Shown: piece after piece, positions 35,331 through 43,533 of the stretch
How positions within the stretch are numbered: position 1 is the first letter of the stretch
Layout: every line of letters starts with the position of its first letter
NCBI RefSeq assembly: GCF_003205195.1
Contig: NZ_QJRY01000001.1
Coordinates: 1 to 64,000, forward strand
Origin: Peteryoungia wuzhouensis
GTDB lineage: Bacteria; Pseudomonadota; Alphaproteobacteria; Rhizobiales; Rhizobiaceae
Length of the DNA: 64,000 nucleotides
Direction of reading: 5' to 3'
Position numbers and translations under genes: made by a program
The notes under the pieces: model-generated
Database searches by the model: none
Seen by the model: the letters and a program-made list of their open reading frames with translations, nothing else
What the model was told of the DNA's origin: nothing

Positions 35331-36248
35331 TTATCCGGCGGGCTGGTGTGGCGGCACCAGCACCTTCAACTCGCCCGGATGGATCTTCAGCTCGACATCC
35401 GCCGGCATGCGCAGCAACTCGCCATCCAGCACGCAGGCAGCGCCCTTGCGATGCTTGGGAAAATGCAGATGCACCTTCTCCGCGGTCGATGCCGTCACGG
35501 CCTCGTTCTCCTTGAACTTGCCGCGCAGGATATCGAAGGCCAAAAGCCCAACCCCGGTCGGCTCCAGCGGGGCGGCCAGATAGACGCCGAGTTTGCCGGT
35601 GTCGACCCGGTCGGCGAAGAACAGCGAGTTGTTGCCGAGCGGATTGTTGGAGACGGAGATCGCCGACACAGGCCGCTCATCGCTGCGTCCATCGCCGTCG
35701 ATATCGAAGACGACCTCGAAACGTGGCGGATCGAGCATGACGCCGAAGGCTGCACTGGTGCTGGCCCTGATCTTGCCAAGGCGCGAGGCGAAATCCATCT
35801 GGTTGCGCATGCGCACCATGCGGGCATGCAGGCCGGCCGAGAACTGATGCACGAAAGGGCGGCCATTCGCCGTGGCGATGTCGACCGCAGCCACCTCTCC
35901 TTGCGCCAGCACGTCCAGCGCCTTCCAGATATCAAGCGGCAGTTTCAGCGAGCGGGCAAAGAGGTTCATCGTGCCGGCCGGTACGACGCCGAGCGGCAGC
36001 CCTGCCTTCCAGGCAATGCCGGCTGCGGCCGAAATCGTGCCGTCTCCGCCGCCTGCCAGTACGGCATCGATGCCCTTGGTCTCGACCGCCTTCTGCAGCG
36101 CCTCGACGATTTCGTCACCGGCCACCACCGCGCAATCGAGCTCGTGGCCGTGCCTGGCGAAGGCCTCCGTGGCGCTCGCACAATAGACCTGCATGTCGGT
36201 GGTCTTGAAGGTCCCGCCGTCGCGATTGAGTACCGCCTTGATCTTCAT
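35331..36248 (-). CDS. Diacylglycerol kinase-like lipid kinase
   Basis: A 305-residue DAGK/NAD-kinase-fold protein. The nucleotide motif GGGDGT is at 66-71, followed by LPLGVVPAGTMNLFARSL, matching lipid and sphingosine-kinase-like enzymes. The C-terminal beta domain ends in DGELLRMPADVELKIHPGELKV. It probably phosphorylates diacylglycerol or a related lipid at the membrane face (YegS/DgkB type). The precise substrate is unknown. Isolated gene convergent with the opp operon. Confidence 0.85.
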   Translation of the reverse strand: MKIKAVLNRDGGTFKTTDMQVYCASATEAFARHGHELDCAVVAGDEIVEALQKAVETKGIDAVLAGGGDGTISAAAGIAWKAGLPLGVVPAGTMNLFARSLKLPLDIWKALDVLAQGEVAAVDIATANGRPFVHQFSAGLHARMVRMRNQMDFASRLGKIRASTSAAFGVMLDPPRFEVVFDIDGDGRSDERPVSAISVSNNPLGNNSLFFADRVDTGKLGVYLAAPLEPTGVGLLAFDILRGKFKENEAVTASTAEKVHLHFPKHRKGAACVLDGELLRMPADVELKIHPGELKVLVPPHQPAG

Positions 36249-36506
36249 GGAATTCCTTCACAGCCCCGGCCAACGGGGTCACAACGTGCGGCCTGATCAA
36301 AAGTTTCTGCCGTCCCACAGATCGACAGTCAGCATGGCAAATTCAAGAGAGGTTCATGACAGAAGCGCCTGCAAAAGCCTTTGCTGCGACGCATATGGAC
36401 ATGATAAACAACAAATTCATTCCTCGTCCGGCCCTGCGCCGTTTTCCCATCAAGGCTTCCCCGAAGCGATTTTGCGCCGTGGCTTTCGGCGCGCTCTGGT
36501 GTTTTC

Positions 36507-37730
36507 ATGACCGACTGTTCCACGCTCGACAGCCCGCAGACCCTCCCTAACCCGTCTGGCAGCCTCAGCGCCACGGCCATCCTGCTGATCGAAATTGCGC
36601 TCGCCGCCGGCGGTTTCGGGATTGGCACCGGCGAATTCGTCATCATGGGACTGCTGCCGGAAGTCGCCACGACCTATGGCGTCAGCGTGCCCCAGGCCGG
36701 CCATGTGATCTCGGCCTATGCGCTCGGCGTCGTGCTGGGTGCGCCCATCATTGCAGCCCTTGCCGCCAAGCTGCCGCGCAAGACGCTTCTGCTCCTGCTG
36801 ATGGGGATCTTCGCACTCGGCAATTTCGCCAGCGCGATCGCACCCGGCTTCCTCAGCTTCACGGCGCTGCGCTTCATCACCGGCCTGCCGCACGGCGCCT
36901 ATTTCGGCGTCGCGGCGCTGGTCGCGTCCTCCATGGCGCCGCCGCATCGCCGGGTGCGTGCCGTCGGACGCGTGATGCTCGGCCTCACCATCGCCACCCT
37001 GATCGGCACACCGATCGCGACCTTCCTCGGCCAGCTGATGGACTGGCGCACCGCCTTCCTGATGGTTGCAGCCATCGGGGCGCTGGCGGTGGCGCTGATT
37101 GCCATCTACCTGCCGAAGGACAAGGTGATCGAAGGCGCCAGCATGCTGCGCGAACTGTCCGCCTTTGGCCGGGTGCAGGTGTGGCTGTCCATGGCTGTCG
37201 CCGCCGTTGGCTTTGGCGGCATGTTCGCGATCTTCAGCTACATCGCCAAGACTGTGACCGACACCGCTGGATTGCCGGCCAGCATGGTCGCGGTGGTGCT
37301 GGCGCTCTTCGGCATCGGCATGAATGTCGGCAATGTCGTCGGCAGCCGCATGGCCGACTACTCGCTGAACGGCACGATCGGCGGCATGCTCGGCTTCAAC
37401 ATCGCGCTGATGAGCGTCTTTTCGCTCACCGCGCACAATCCGGTGATGCTGTGCATCTGCGTCTTCCTGACGGGCTGCGGCTTTGCCGCCTGCCCGGCCG
37501 TGCAGACCCGGATCATGGATGTGGCGGCTGACGCCAAGACGCTGGCGGCCGCCACCATCCACTCCGCCTTCAACATCGCCAATGCGCTCGGCGCCTGGCT
37601 CGGCGGGCTGGTGATTGCTGCAGGCTACGGTTACGGCGCAACCGGCTATGTCGGGGCCGTACTCTCGGCCTTTGGCCTTGCCATCTTCCTGGTCTCGATG
37701 GCGCTCGAGAAGAAGGCGTCAAGCGGCTGA
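36507..37730 (+). CDS. MFS efflux transporter (DHA1/AraJ-like)
   Basis: A 407-residue 12-helix major facilitator. Typical signature segments are FGIGTGEFVIMGLLPEVA, ALAAKLPRKTLLLLLMGIF and RFITGLPHGAYFGVAALVASSM. Similar to arabinose-efflux/AraJ-type drug or metabolite exporters. No strong ribosome site precedes the ATG at 36507. Its end overlaps the convergent HxlR gene by about 12 bases. Substrate unknown. Confidence 0.88.
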   Translation: MTDCSTLDSPQTLPNPSGSLSATAILLIEIALAAGGFGIGTGEFVIMGLLPEVATTYGVSVPQAGHVISAYALGVVLGAPIIAALAAKLPRKTLLLLLMGIFALGNFASAIAPGFLSFTALRFITGLPHGAYFGVAALVASSMAPPHRRVRAVGRVMLGLTIATLIGTPIATFLGQLMDWRTAFLMVAAIGALAVALIAIYLPKDKVIEGASMLRELSAFGRVQVWLSMAVAAVGFGGMFAIFSYIAKTVTDTAGLPASMVAVVLALFGIGMNVGNVVGSRMADYSLNGTIGGMLGFNIALMSVFSLTAHNPVMLCICVFLTGCGFAACPAVQTRIMDVAADAKTLAAATIHSAFNIANALGAWLGGLVIAAGYGYGATGYVGAVLSAFGLAIFLVSMALEKKASSG

Positions 37731-38117
37731 GGCTTCCGCCGCGACGTCCTCAGGCTCTATCATCGTGCGCTTGCCGTCCTTGCATTCGACATGGCTGCTG
37801 CCCCACTGCTCCAGCACCATGATCACCGGCCTGAGGCTGAGGCCGAGAGGGGTGAGCGCGTAGTCCACCCGGGGCGGCACAACCGGATAAACGGTCCGCG
37901 TCACCAGACCCTGTTCTTCCAGTTCACGCAATTGCTTGGTCAGCATGCGCTGGGTCACCGCCTGCAGGCGCCGACGCAGCTCGCTGAAGCGCAGCGTGCC
38001 ATCGGTCACGAGGTGATAGAGGATGACACCCTTCCATTTGCCGTCGAGGAAGCTGAGCGTCGTTTCGACCGGGCAGCCGGGAAAGTTGTTGGTCATCTTC
38101 GCTCGGGGCTTCGACAT
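37719..38117 (-). CDS. HxlR family transcriptional regulator 1
   Basis: A 132-residue winged-helix regulator: CPVETTLSFLDGKWKGVILYHLVTDGTLRFSELRRRLQAVTQRMLTKQLRELEEQGLVTRTVYPVVPPRVDYALT is the complete HxlR domain. Divergent from the oxidoreductase at 38240; the shared 122-base region has a GTATC(N6)GATAC palindrome and is the probable operator. Paralogue of the regulator at 39314. Confidence 0.92.
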   Translation of the reverse strand: MSKPRAKMTNNFPGCPVETTLSFLDGKWKGVILYHLVTDGTLRFSELRRRLQAVTQRMLTKQLRELEEQGLVTRTVYPVVPPRVDYALTPLGLSLRPVIMVLEQWGSSHVECKDGKRTMIEPEDVAAEASAA

Positions 38118-38123
38118 CGGGTG

Positions 38124-38139
38124 GTATCCTCTTTGATAC
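38124..38139. promoter_or_regulatory. Candidate HxlR operator
   Basis: GTATC at 38124-38128 and GATAC at 38135-38139 form an inverted repeat directly upstream of the HxlR start and in the divergent promoter region of the oxidoreductase gene. HxlR proteins often bind such dyads; binding here is inferred. Confidence 0.45.
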
Positions 38140-38239
38140 TGAGGGGCATATTTGTGGCTACAGACATAAAATGTGCATTCTTGCGAAGTGCGATTCTATA
38201 GCCTTAATGGGATGCGTGCAAACACTACAGGAGATCGCC

Positions 38240-39262
38240 ATGCGCGCCATCGGCTTCCACGCCCCCCAGCCCATCACCTCGCCCACCGCCCTCATCGACC
38301 TGGAGCTTCCGATGCCCGTGGCGCATGGGCGCGACCTGCTCGTCGAGGTCAAGGCCGTATCGGTCAATCCGGTCGATACCAAGGTGCGCCGCAACTTCCA
38401 GCCGGCTGGAGGCGAGGCACGGATCCTCGGCTATGATGCCGCCGGTATCGTCAAGGCCGTTGGTCCGGATGTCAGCCTCTTCAAGCCAGGCGACGAAGTC
38501 TATTATGCCGGTGCGATCGGTCGGCCGGGCACCAATGCCGAGTATCATCTGGTCGACGAGCGCATCGTTGGCGGAAAGCCGAGGAGCCTGTCCTTTGCGG
38601 AGGCTGCCGCCCTGCCACTCACCGCGATAACCGCCTATGAGGCGCTGTTCCATCGGCTGCGGCTGGACATTCCCGTGCCGGGTGCGGCGCCCGTCGTGCT
38701 GATCACCGGCGGTGCCGGCGGCGTCGGCTCCATCGCCATTCAGCTGGTCAAGCAGCTCACCGACTTCACGGTGGTCGCGACCGCCTCGCGGCCGGAAACT
38801 GCCGCCTGGGCGAAGTCGCTGGGCGCCGATCACATCATCGACCACAGCAAGCCGCTGGCGGCTGAATATGCAGCACTCGGCATCGGCGCGCCTGGCTTCG
38901 TCTTCTCGGTCACGCATAGCGTCCAGCACCGCCTGGATCTCGCCGAGCTGATCGCACCGGCCGGCCGGATCTGCCTGATCGACGATTTCGCCGAAGGCTT
39001 CGACATCATGGCCTTCAAGGGCAAGGCGGTATCGCTGCATTGGGAGATGATGTTCTCCCGCCCGATGTTCGAGACTACGGACATGATCGAGCAGCATAAG
39101 CTCCTGAACCATGTGGCCGAGCTGATCGACGCGGGCAAAATTCGCACCACGCTCGACACCGTGCTCGGACCGATCACGGCCGAGACCCTGATGAAGGCGC
39201 ATGCCATCATCGAGAGCAACCGGGCGCGCGGCAAGATCGTGCTTGAGGGCTTTCCGCGCTGA
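38240..39262 (+). CDS. Zinc-type alcohol dehydrogenase / quinone oxidoreductase
   Basis: A 340-residue medium-chain dehydrogenase of the zinc-lacking quinone-oxidoreductase type: GYDAAGIVKAVGPDVSLFKPGDEVYYAG and LITGGAGGVGSIAIQLVKQLTDFTVVATASRPET, an NADP-type Rossmann motif. Likely reduces quinones or activated alkenes; HxlR/QorR pairs of this kind respond to electrophile stress in other bacteria. ATG at 38240 has CAGGAG upstream; the longer frame from 38171 is untranslated leader. Confidence 0.9.
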   Translation: MRAIGFHAPQPITSPTALIDLELPMPVAHGRDLLVEVKAVSVNPVDTKVRRNFQPAGGEARILGYDAAGIVKAVGPDVSLFKPGDEVYYAGAIGRPGTNAEYHLVDERIVGGKPRSLSFAEAAALPLTAITAYEALFHRLRLDIPVPGAAPVVLITGGAGGVGSIAIQLVKQLTDFTVVATASRPETAAWAKSLGADHIIDHSKPLAAEYAALGIGAPGFVFSVTHSVQHRLDLAELIAPAGRICLIDDFAEGFDIMAFKGKAVSLHWEMMFSRPMFETTDMIEQHKLLNHVAELIDAGKIRTTLDTVLGPITAETLMKAHAIIESNRARGKIVLEGFPR

Positions 39263-39275
39263 GCTGCAATCGATC

Positions 39276-39301
39276 AGTGGCCGCCCCTTCCGGCGGCCAC
39301 T
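39276..39301. terminator. Strong hairpin after the quinone oxidoreductase gene
   Basis: A perfect ten-base inverted repeat (39276-39285 with 39292-39301), six-base loop, no T tract. It sits between convergent genes and may terminate either. Confidence 0.6.
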
Positions 39302-39313
39302 ATGGACGCATCC

Positions 39314-39721
39314 TCAGGCGGCCGAACGCATGATGGCGGCGCTGCCCACCGGACCTTCGCTCGGCTTCAGGGCGGCGCCTTCGACGGAAACGAGGTTTTC
39401 CTGACCCCAGCGACCAATCGCCTGCAGGACAGGTTCAAGGCTCCGCCCGAGCGGTGTCAGCGAATAGTCGACGCGCGGCGGCACCACCGGATACACGGTA
39501 CGGGCCACAAGCCCCGCCACTTCCATGTCCCGCAACTGCTTCGACAGCATTCTATGAGTGATTGACGAGAGGCGCTTGGCCAACTCATTGAAGCGCAGGA
39601 CATCATCCTTCAGGAGATGGTGGAGGATCACGCCTTTCCATTTGCCATCGAGAAGCTGGAGCGTCGCCTCGATCTGGCAACCACCGAGATCCGACAGTCC
39701 GGAATTGGTTTCGCGCGCCAT
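39314..39721 (-). CDS. HxlR family transcriptional regulator 2
   Basis: A 135-residue winged-helix protein, clearly paralogous to the regulator at 37719: GCQIEATLQLLDGKWKGVILHHLLKDDVLRFNELAKRLSSITHRMLSKQLRDMEVAGLVARTVYPVVPPRVDYSLT. Both keep the CxxxxTLxxLDGKWKGVIL start; the Cys at the N terminus may be a redox or electrophile sensor, as in QorR-type regulators (inference). AAGGAA precedes the ATG. Confidence 0.92.
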   Translation of the reverse strand: MARETNSGLSDLGGCQIEATLQLLDGKWKGVILHHLLKDDVLRFNELAKRLSSITHRMLSKQLRDMEVAGLVARTVYPVVPPRVDYSLTPLGRSLEPVLQAIGRWGQENLVSVEGAALKPSEGPVGSAAIMRSAA

Positions 39722-39964
39722 TCAAAATTCCTTCTCAAATCTTCGACGCCGCCGGCACCCCGGCGCGTCTGTTCCCATTTAGTCCTGGCCGGGCAGAGCG
39801 GAAAGCCTCCCGCCTGCCGGAATTGGTCGACACAGCGTCAACAGGATATTGGACGCAAAAGCGCGCCGGAAAGTTTCACTGCCGGCACATGGGGACGCGC
39901 GATTGAAACGACAAGTGCAATTTCACACTCGTGAAAGCCTGTGACCTCCTCTGCTACGCCCATG
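39722..39964. other. Short intergenic region
   Basis: About 240 bases between HxlR 2 and the L,D-transpeptidase terminator. No gene is supported. It should contain the promoter of HxlR 2. Confidence 0.4.
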
Positions 39965-39996
39965 AAAAATGGCGCCGGTCGGGGGACCAGCGCCAT
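39965..39996 (-). terminator. Terminator of the L,D-transpeptidase gene
   Basis: On the minus strand a 12-base stem with one G·U pair (39985-39996 with 39969-39980) is followed by five Ts. Confidence 0.8.
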
Positions 39997-40020
39997 GACG
40001 GATCGTCTGAATGGAAGGGA

Positions 40021-40635
40021 TCAGGCCTGCATCACCACGACCTTGGTGCCGACCTTCACGCGTTCGTAAAGATCGATCACATCGTGGTTCATCATGCGCA
40101 CGCAACCGGACGACATGGCCTGACCGATCGACCAGGGCTGGTTGGTGCCGTGCAGACGGAACATGGTGTCGTTGCCGTCGCGGTAGAGATACATGGCGCG
40201 GGCACCCAGCGGATTGTTCGGACCACCCGGCAGGCCGCCAGCATATTTCAGGTTCTTTTCCGGATCGCGGCGGATCATGTTCGGCGTCGGTGTCCAGGTT
40301 GGCCATTCGGCCTTGCGGCCGACATAGGCATTGCCGGCGAGCGCATAACCATTGCGCCCGACGCCGATGCCGTAGCGCATCGCCTGGCCTCCACCCAGCA
40401 CGTAGTAGAGGCGCCGGGCCGGCGTATCGACCACCACCGTGCCGGCCGGATGGGATGTTTCGTAGGCCACCTGCTGACGACGCAGTTCCGGCTTGATCTT
40501 TTCCAGCGGCACCTTTTTCAGCGGATGGGGCTCATCCGGCATGTCGCCATACATGGCCTGCTGGTTGGGCATGGACTGGCAGCCGGCCAGAAGAAGCGGC
40601 AGGCCGATCAGGAGACCTCGGCGGGAAATGGTCAT
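40021..40635 (-). CDS. L,D-transpeptidase lipoprotein (YkuD family)
   Basis: A 204-residue protein with a lipoprotein signal peptide ending in lipobox LLAGC (Cys19), so it is probably membrane-anchored in the envelope. The YkuD domain keeps the catalytic triad segment: His162 in HGTNQPWSIG and Cys178 in SSGCVRM. It forms or exchanges 3-3 peptidoglycan crosslinks or attaches outer-membrane proteins. Rhizobia with polar growth use several such enzymes. Start ATG at 40635 after GAGGACG. Confidence 0.92.
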   Translation of the reverse strand: MTISRRGLLIGLPLLLAGCQSMPNQQAMYGDMPDEPHPLKKVPLEKIKPELRRQQVAYETSHPAGTVVVDTPARRLYYVLGGGQAMRYGIGVGRNGYALAGNAYVGRKAEWPTWTPTPNMIRRDPEKNLKYAGGLPGGPNNPLGARAMYLYRDGNDTMFRLHGTNQPWSIGQAMSSGCVRMMNHDVIDLYERVKVGTKVVVMQA

Positions 40636-40804
40636 GGACGTCCTCGGAATAAGATTCGTTGCCGAGGAGCCTAGGAATTTATGGTTAACGGTGGGTTAAA
40701 TCCGGGCATGCCTGTTAAGACCGATGGCGAAGATGGGGCGGGATCGGAAGCAGATTGAAGCAGAGATGCCGCAATGTTATCCTCGCACCGCAGGAGATAT
40801 GAAG

Positions 40805-41011
40805 ATGCGAGTTGACATCGAAATCGACGACGCGTTGCTGGCTGATGCCAGGGAATATACCGGCATTGACGAAATCCCCACGCTCATGCGCATCGCGCTG
40901 CAAGCCCTCGTGCAGCGCGAGGCCGCGCGGCGGCTGGCACGCCTTGGCGGCAGCGCTCCTGATCTTGTTGCAACGCCACGTCGGCGTTTCGATCCGGTCG
41001 AGCCTGAATGA
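40805..41011 (+). CDS. vapB: VapB-type antitoxin
   Basis: A 68-residue small protein (MRVDIEIDDALLADAREYTGIDEIPTLMRIALQALVQREAARRLARLGG...). The N-terminal ribbon-helix-helix-like part binds DNA, the C-terminal tail binds the toxin (family knowledge, VapB/DUF2191). AGGAG precedes; an ATG two codons earlier is also possible. The toxin start overlaps its stop by four bases. Confidence 0.88.
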   Translation: MRVDIEIDDALLADAREYTGIDEIPTLMRIALQALVQREAARRLARLGGSAPDLVATPRRRFDPVEPE

Positions 41012-41382
41012 TTCTGGCCGACAGCTCCATCTGGATCGATCACCTCCGGTCGAATGACCCGACACTTCAGGAGTTGCTGGAAAATGAAGAGATCCTGATC
41101 CATCCCTTCGTGATCGGCGAGCTGTCGCTCGGCCATATCCCTCGCTATGACGACATCATGAAAATGCTCTCGCATCTTCCCTCAATTGCGCGCGCAGATG
41201 ACGGCGAAGTGCGCCATCTGATCCGGAGCCAGAAGCTGTTTGGCACCGGCATCGGTTACGTGGATGCCCATTTGTTGGCATCCGTCATGATTTCACGCTC
41301 TGATCGACTTTGGACCCGCGATCGTAGGCTCCACCGGATCGCAGAGACCATGGGGTTGCACGCGCCGGTATTCTTCCACTAG
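41008..41382 (+). CDS. vapC: VapC toxin (PIN-domain RNase)
   Basis: A 124-residue PIN-domain ribonuclease. Acidic residues are at Asp5 (ILADSSIWIDHLR), Glu39 (VIGELSLG) and Asp97-98 (GTGIGYVDAHLLAS), the metal-binding set of VapC. Translation is coupled to the antitoxin by an ATGA overlap. It probably cleaves tRNA or rRNA when antitoxin is degraded. Confidence 0.93.
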   Translation: MILADSSIWIDHLRSNDPTLQELLENEEILIHPFVIGELSLGHIPRYDDIMKMLSHLPSIARADDGEVRHLIRSQKLFGTGIGYVDAHLLASVMISRSDRLWTRDRRLHRIAETMGLHAPVFFH

Positions 41383-41445
41383 CACCCAGGTGCAAAAGGC
41401 CGCACAGCGCAGCGCATCTCGCTCGGCTAGGTCCTACCGCATGTG

Positions 41446-41470
41446 AAAAGGGCGGCCTCTCGACCGCCCC
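41446..41470 (-). terminator. Terminator downstream of ETF-QO
   Basis: A six-base perfect stem (41450-41455 with 41464-41469), an eight-base loop and TTTT on the minus strand. It terminates the ETF-QO transcript about 90 bases past its stop. Confidence 0.75.
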
Positions 41471-41481
41471 GTATAGTCTCA

Positions 41482-41508
41482 CATCCCCGGATAAACCGGC
41501 CCTTCGCC
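41482..41508 (-). repeat. Degenerate duplicate of the ETF-QO 3' end
   Basis: This 27-base stretch matches 41557-41583, the ETF-QO C-terminal codons, at 22 of 27 positions, 75 bases away. On the minus strand it reads GGEGPVYPGM plus a stop, against GGEGPVYPNM plus a stop in the gene. It looks like a relic of a short tandem duplication. Confidence 0.7.
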
Positions 41509-41544
41509 ACCAAGTTCCCGGCGGCGGTCCGTGCTGGCCTGCCT

Positions 41545-41566
41545 CCCGAACATTTACATGTTCGGG
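41545..41566. repeat. Hairpin overlapping the ETF-QO stop codon
   Basis: A nine-base perfect inverted repeat (41545-41553 with 41558-41566) whose loop contains the ETF-QO stop codon. It may affect termination or mark a rearrangement junction. Confidence 0.55.
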
Positions 41567-43215
41567 TAGACCGGCCCTTCGCCGCCTTGGGGCGGCACCC
41601 AGGTGATGTTCTGGTTGGGGTCCTTGATGTCACAGGTCTTGCAGTGCACGCAGTTCTGCGCGTTGATGACGAAGGTTTCCTCGCCCTCCTTCTCCACCCA
41701 TTCATAGACGCCCGCCGGACAGTAGCGGGTCGAAGGGCCTGCATAGATGCCCAGCTCGGAACGCTTCTGCAGGTCCATGTCCTTGACCTTCAGATGGACC
41801 GGCTGGTCTTCCTCGTGGTTGGTGTTGGAGAGAAACACCGAGGAGAGACGGTCGAAGGTCAGAACGCCATCCGGCTTCGGATAGGCGATCGGCTTGTGCT
41901 TTGCCGCCGGCTCCAGCGAGGCCGCATCGGTCTTGCCGTGCTTCAGCGTGCCGAAGAAGGAGAAGCCGAGGAGCTGGTTCATCCACATGTCGATGCCGCC
42001 GAGGCCAACGCCGAGCGCCGTGCCGAGCTTGGACCAGAGCGGCTTGACGTTGCGCACGCGCTTCAGGTCCTTGCCGATATCCGTCGAACGCCATTCGTTC
42101 TCGATCTCGACCGGCTCATCATTGGCGCGGCCGGCAGCGATCGCATCCGCAATCTTCTCGGCCGCCAGCATGCCTGAGAGCACGGCGTTGTGAGACCCCT
42201 TGATGCGGGGCACGTTGACGAGACCGGCGGAACAGCCGATCAGCGCGCCGCCGGGGAAGGAAAGCTTCGGCACGGACTGGTATCCGCCTTCGGTGATGGC
42301 GCGGGCGCCATAGGAGAGACGCTTGCCGCCCTCGAAGGTCTTGGCGATCGCCGGATGGGTCTTGAAGCGCTGGAATTCCTCGAAGGGGTAGAGATAGGGG
42401 TTCTTGTAGTTGAGGTGCACGACGAAGCCGACGGCGACCATGTTGTCTTCGAGGTGATAGAGGAACGAGCCGCCACCGGTCTTCATGCCGAGTGGCCAGC
42501 CGAAGGAGTGCTGGACCAAACCTGGCTTGTGATGCTCGGGCTTCACCTGCCACAGCTCCTTGAGACCGATGCCGTATTTCTGCACATCGCTGTCGCGCGA
42601 CAGATCGAACTTGGCGATCAGCTGCTTGGCGAGCGAACCGCGCACGCCTTCCGAAATCAGCACATATTTGCCGAGCAGTTCCATGCCGCGGGTGTAATTC
42701 GGACCCGGCTCACCGTTCTTCTCGATGCCCATGTCGCCGGTCGCGACACCGATCACGGCGCCCTCATCGTTGTAGAGCACTTCGGAGGCGGCAAAACCCG
42801 GATAGATCTCGACGCCGAGCGCTTCGGCATGGGCGCCCAGCCAGCGGCAGACATTGCCGAGCGAGACGATGTAATTGCCGTGATTGTTCATCAGCGGCGG
42901 CATCAGCATGTTGGGCAGGCGGATCGAGCCAGCCGGACCGAGGAAGAGGAACTGATCGTCGGTGACCTCCGTCTTGAACGGATGATCCGCCTCTTCGCGC
43001 CAGCCGGGGATCAGGCGATCAATGCCGATCGGGTCGACCACGGCACCGGAGAGGATATGGGCGCCGACTTCAGCCCCCTTTTCGAGCACAACGACGGTGA
43101 GGTCCGGATTGACCTGCTTCAGCCGGATCGCCGCCGAGAGACCCGCAGGGCCAGCCCCCACGATCACCACGTCGAATTCCATGCTTTCGCGTTCAGGCAG
43201 TTCCATCTCGGTCAT
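41554..43215 (-). CDS. Electron transfer flavoprotein-ubiquinone oxidoreductase
   Basis: A 553-residue enzyme that passes electrons from ETF to ubiquinone during fatty acid and amino acid oxidation. FAD-binding GAGPAG at about 20-25 in VVIVGAGPAGLSAAIRLK; the quinone and FAD region contains LEKGAEVGAHILSGAV. Near the C terminus CPAGVYEW and NCVHCKTCDIKDP supply the four Cys of the 4Fe-4S cluster. ATG at 43215 has AGGA upstream and replaces an in-frame start 31 codons earlier. The upstream region carries a palindrome (43342). Confidence 0.95.
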   Translation of the reverse strand: MTEMELPERESMEFDVVIVGAGPAGLSAAIRLKQVNPDLTVVVLEKGAEVGAHILSGAVVDPIGIDRLIPGWREEADHPFKTEVTDDQFLFLGPAGSIRLPNMLMPPLMNNHGNYIVSLGNVCRWLGAHAEALGVEIYPGFAASEVLYNDEGAVIGVATGDMGIEKNGEPGPNYTRGMELLGKYVLISEGVRGSLAKQLIAKFDLSRDSDVQKYGIGLKELWQVKPEHHKPGLVQHSFGWPLGMKTGGGSFLYHLEDNMVAVGFVVHLNYKNPYLYPFEEFQRFKTHPAIAKTFEGGKRLSYGARAITEGGYQSVPKLSFPGGALIGCSAGLVNVPRIKGSHNAVLSGMLAAEKIADAIAAGRANDEPVEIENEWRSTDIGKDLKRVRNVKPLWSKLGTALGVGLGGIDMWMNQLLGFSFFGTLKHGKTDAASLEPAAKHKPIAYPKPDGVLTFDRLSSVFLSNTNHEEDQPVHLKVKDMDLQKRSELGIYAGPSTRYCPAGVYEWVEKEGEETFVINAQNCVHCKTCDIKDPNQNITWVPPQGGEGPVYPNM

Positions 43216-43341
43216 ATCGTCATTCCTCGCCAGGCGGTGCTTTCCGCCTTCCTCCTTGACAAAACCCAGCCGGATTGTCGAGCCGAAGCGCGACGCGCCA
43301 AGGCGCAAATTCCGGCAGGGCGGTGTGATGCGTGAGAATAT

Positions 43342-43357
43342 CTTACGTGCACGTAAG
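43342..43357. promoter_or_regulatory. Perfect 16-bp palindrome, LiuR-like operator candidate
   Basis: CTTACGTGCACGTAAG lies in the divergent region between ETF-QO and the 3-hydroxyisobutyrate dehydrogenase-like gene. MerR-family LiuR regulators of branched-chain amino acid catabolism recognise TTACGTNNACGTAA-like sites (established), and the flanking genes fit that pathway. The actual regulator is not in the window. Confidence 0.6.
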
Positions 43358-43533
43358 GGTCAATGCGACGATTTCGCGTGTGACCTCGCCTTCACCAGGG
43401 ACAAGCCGTTCCAACAAAAAATGCCGCGTGCCTGTTCCCTCAGCGTCAAATCCCGTCGCACGCCAAAATCTGCCTTTGAACGTTGCTGAGCTTTGTCGCA
43501 GTCTCCACCAAAACGCCAGCAGGGGAACACGAC

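Noticed and set aside
36356..36550. A 64-codon frame with AGAGG upstream that overlaps the MFS start
   Set aside because: It overlaps the MFS gene by 44 bases in another frame and shows no leader-peptide features such as regulatory codon runs. A translated leader cannot be excluded.
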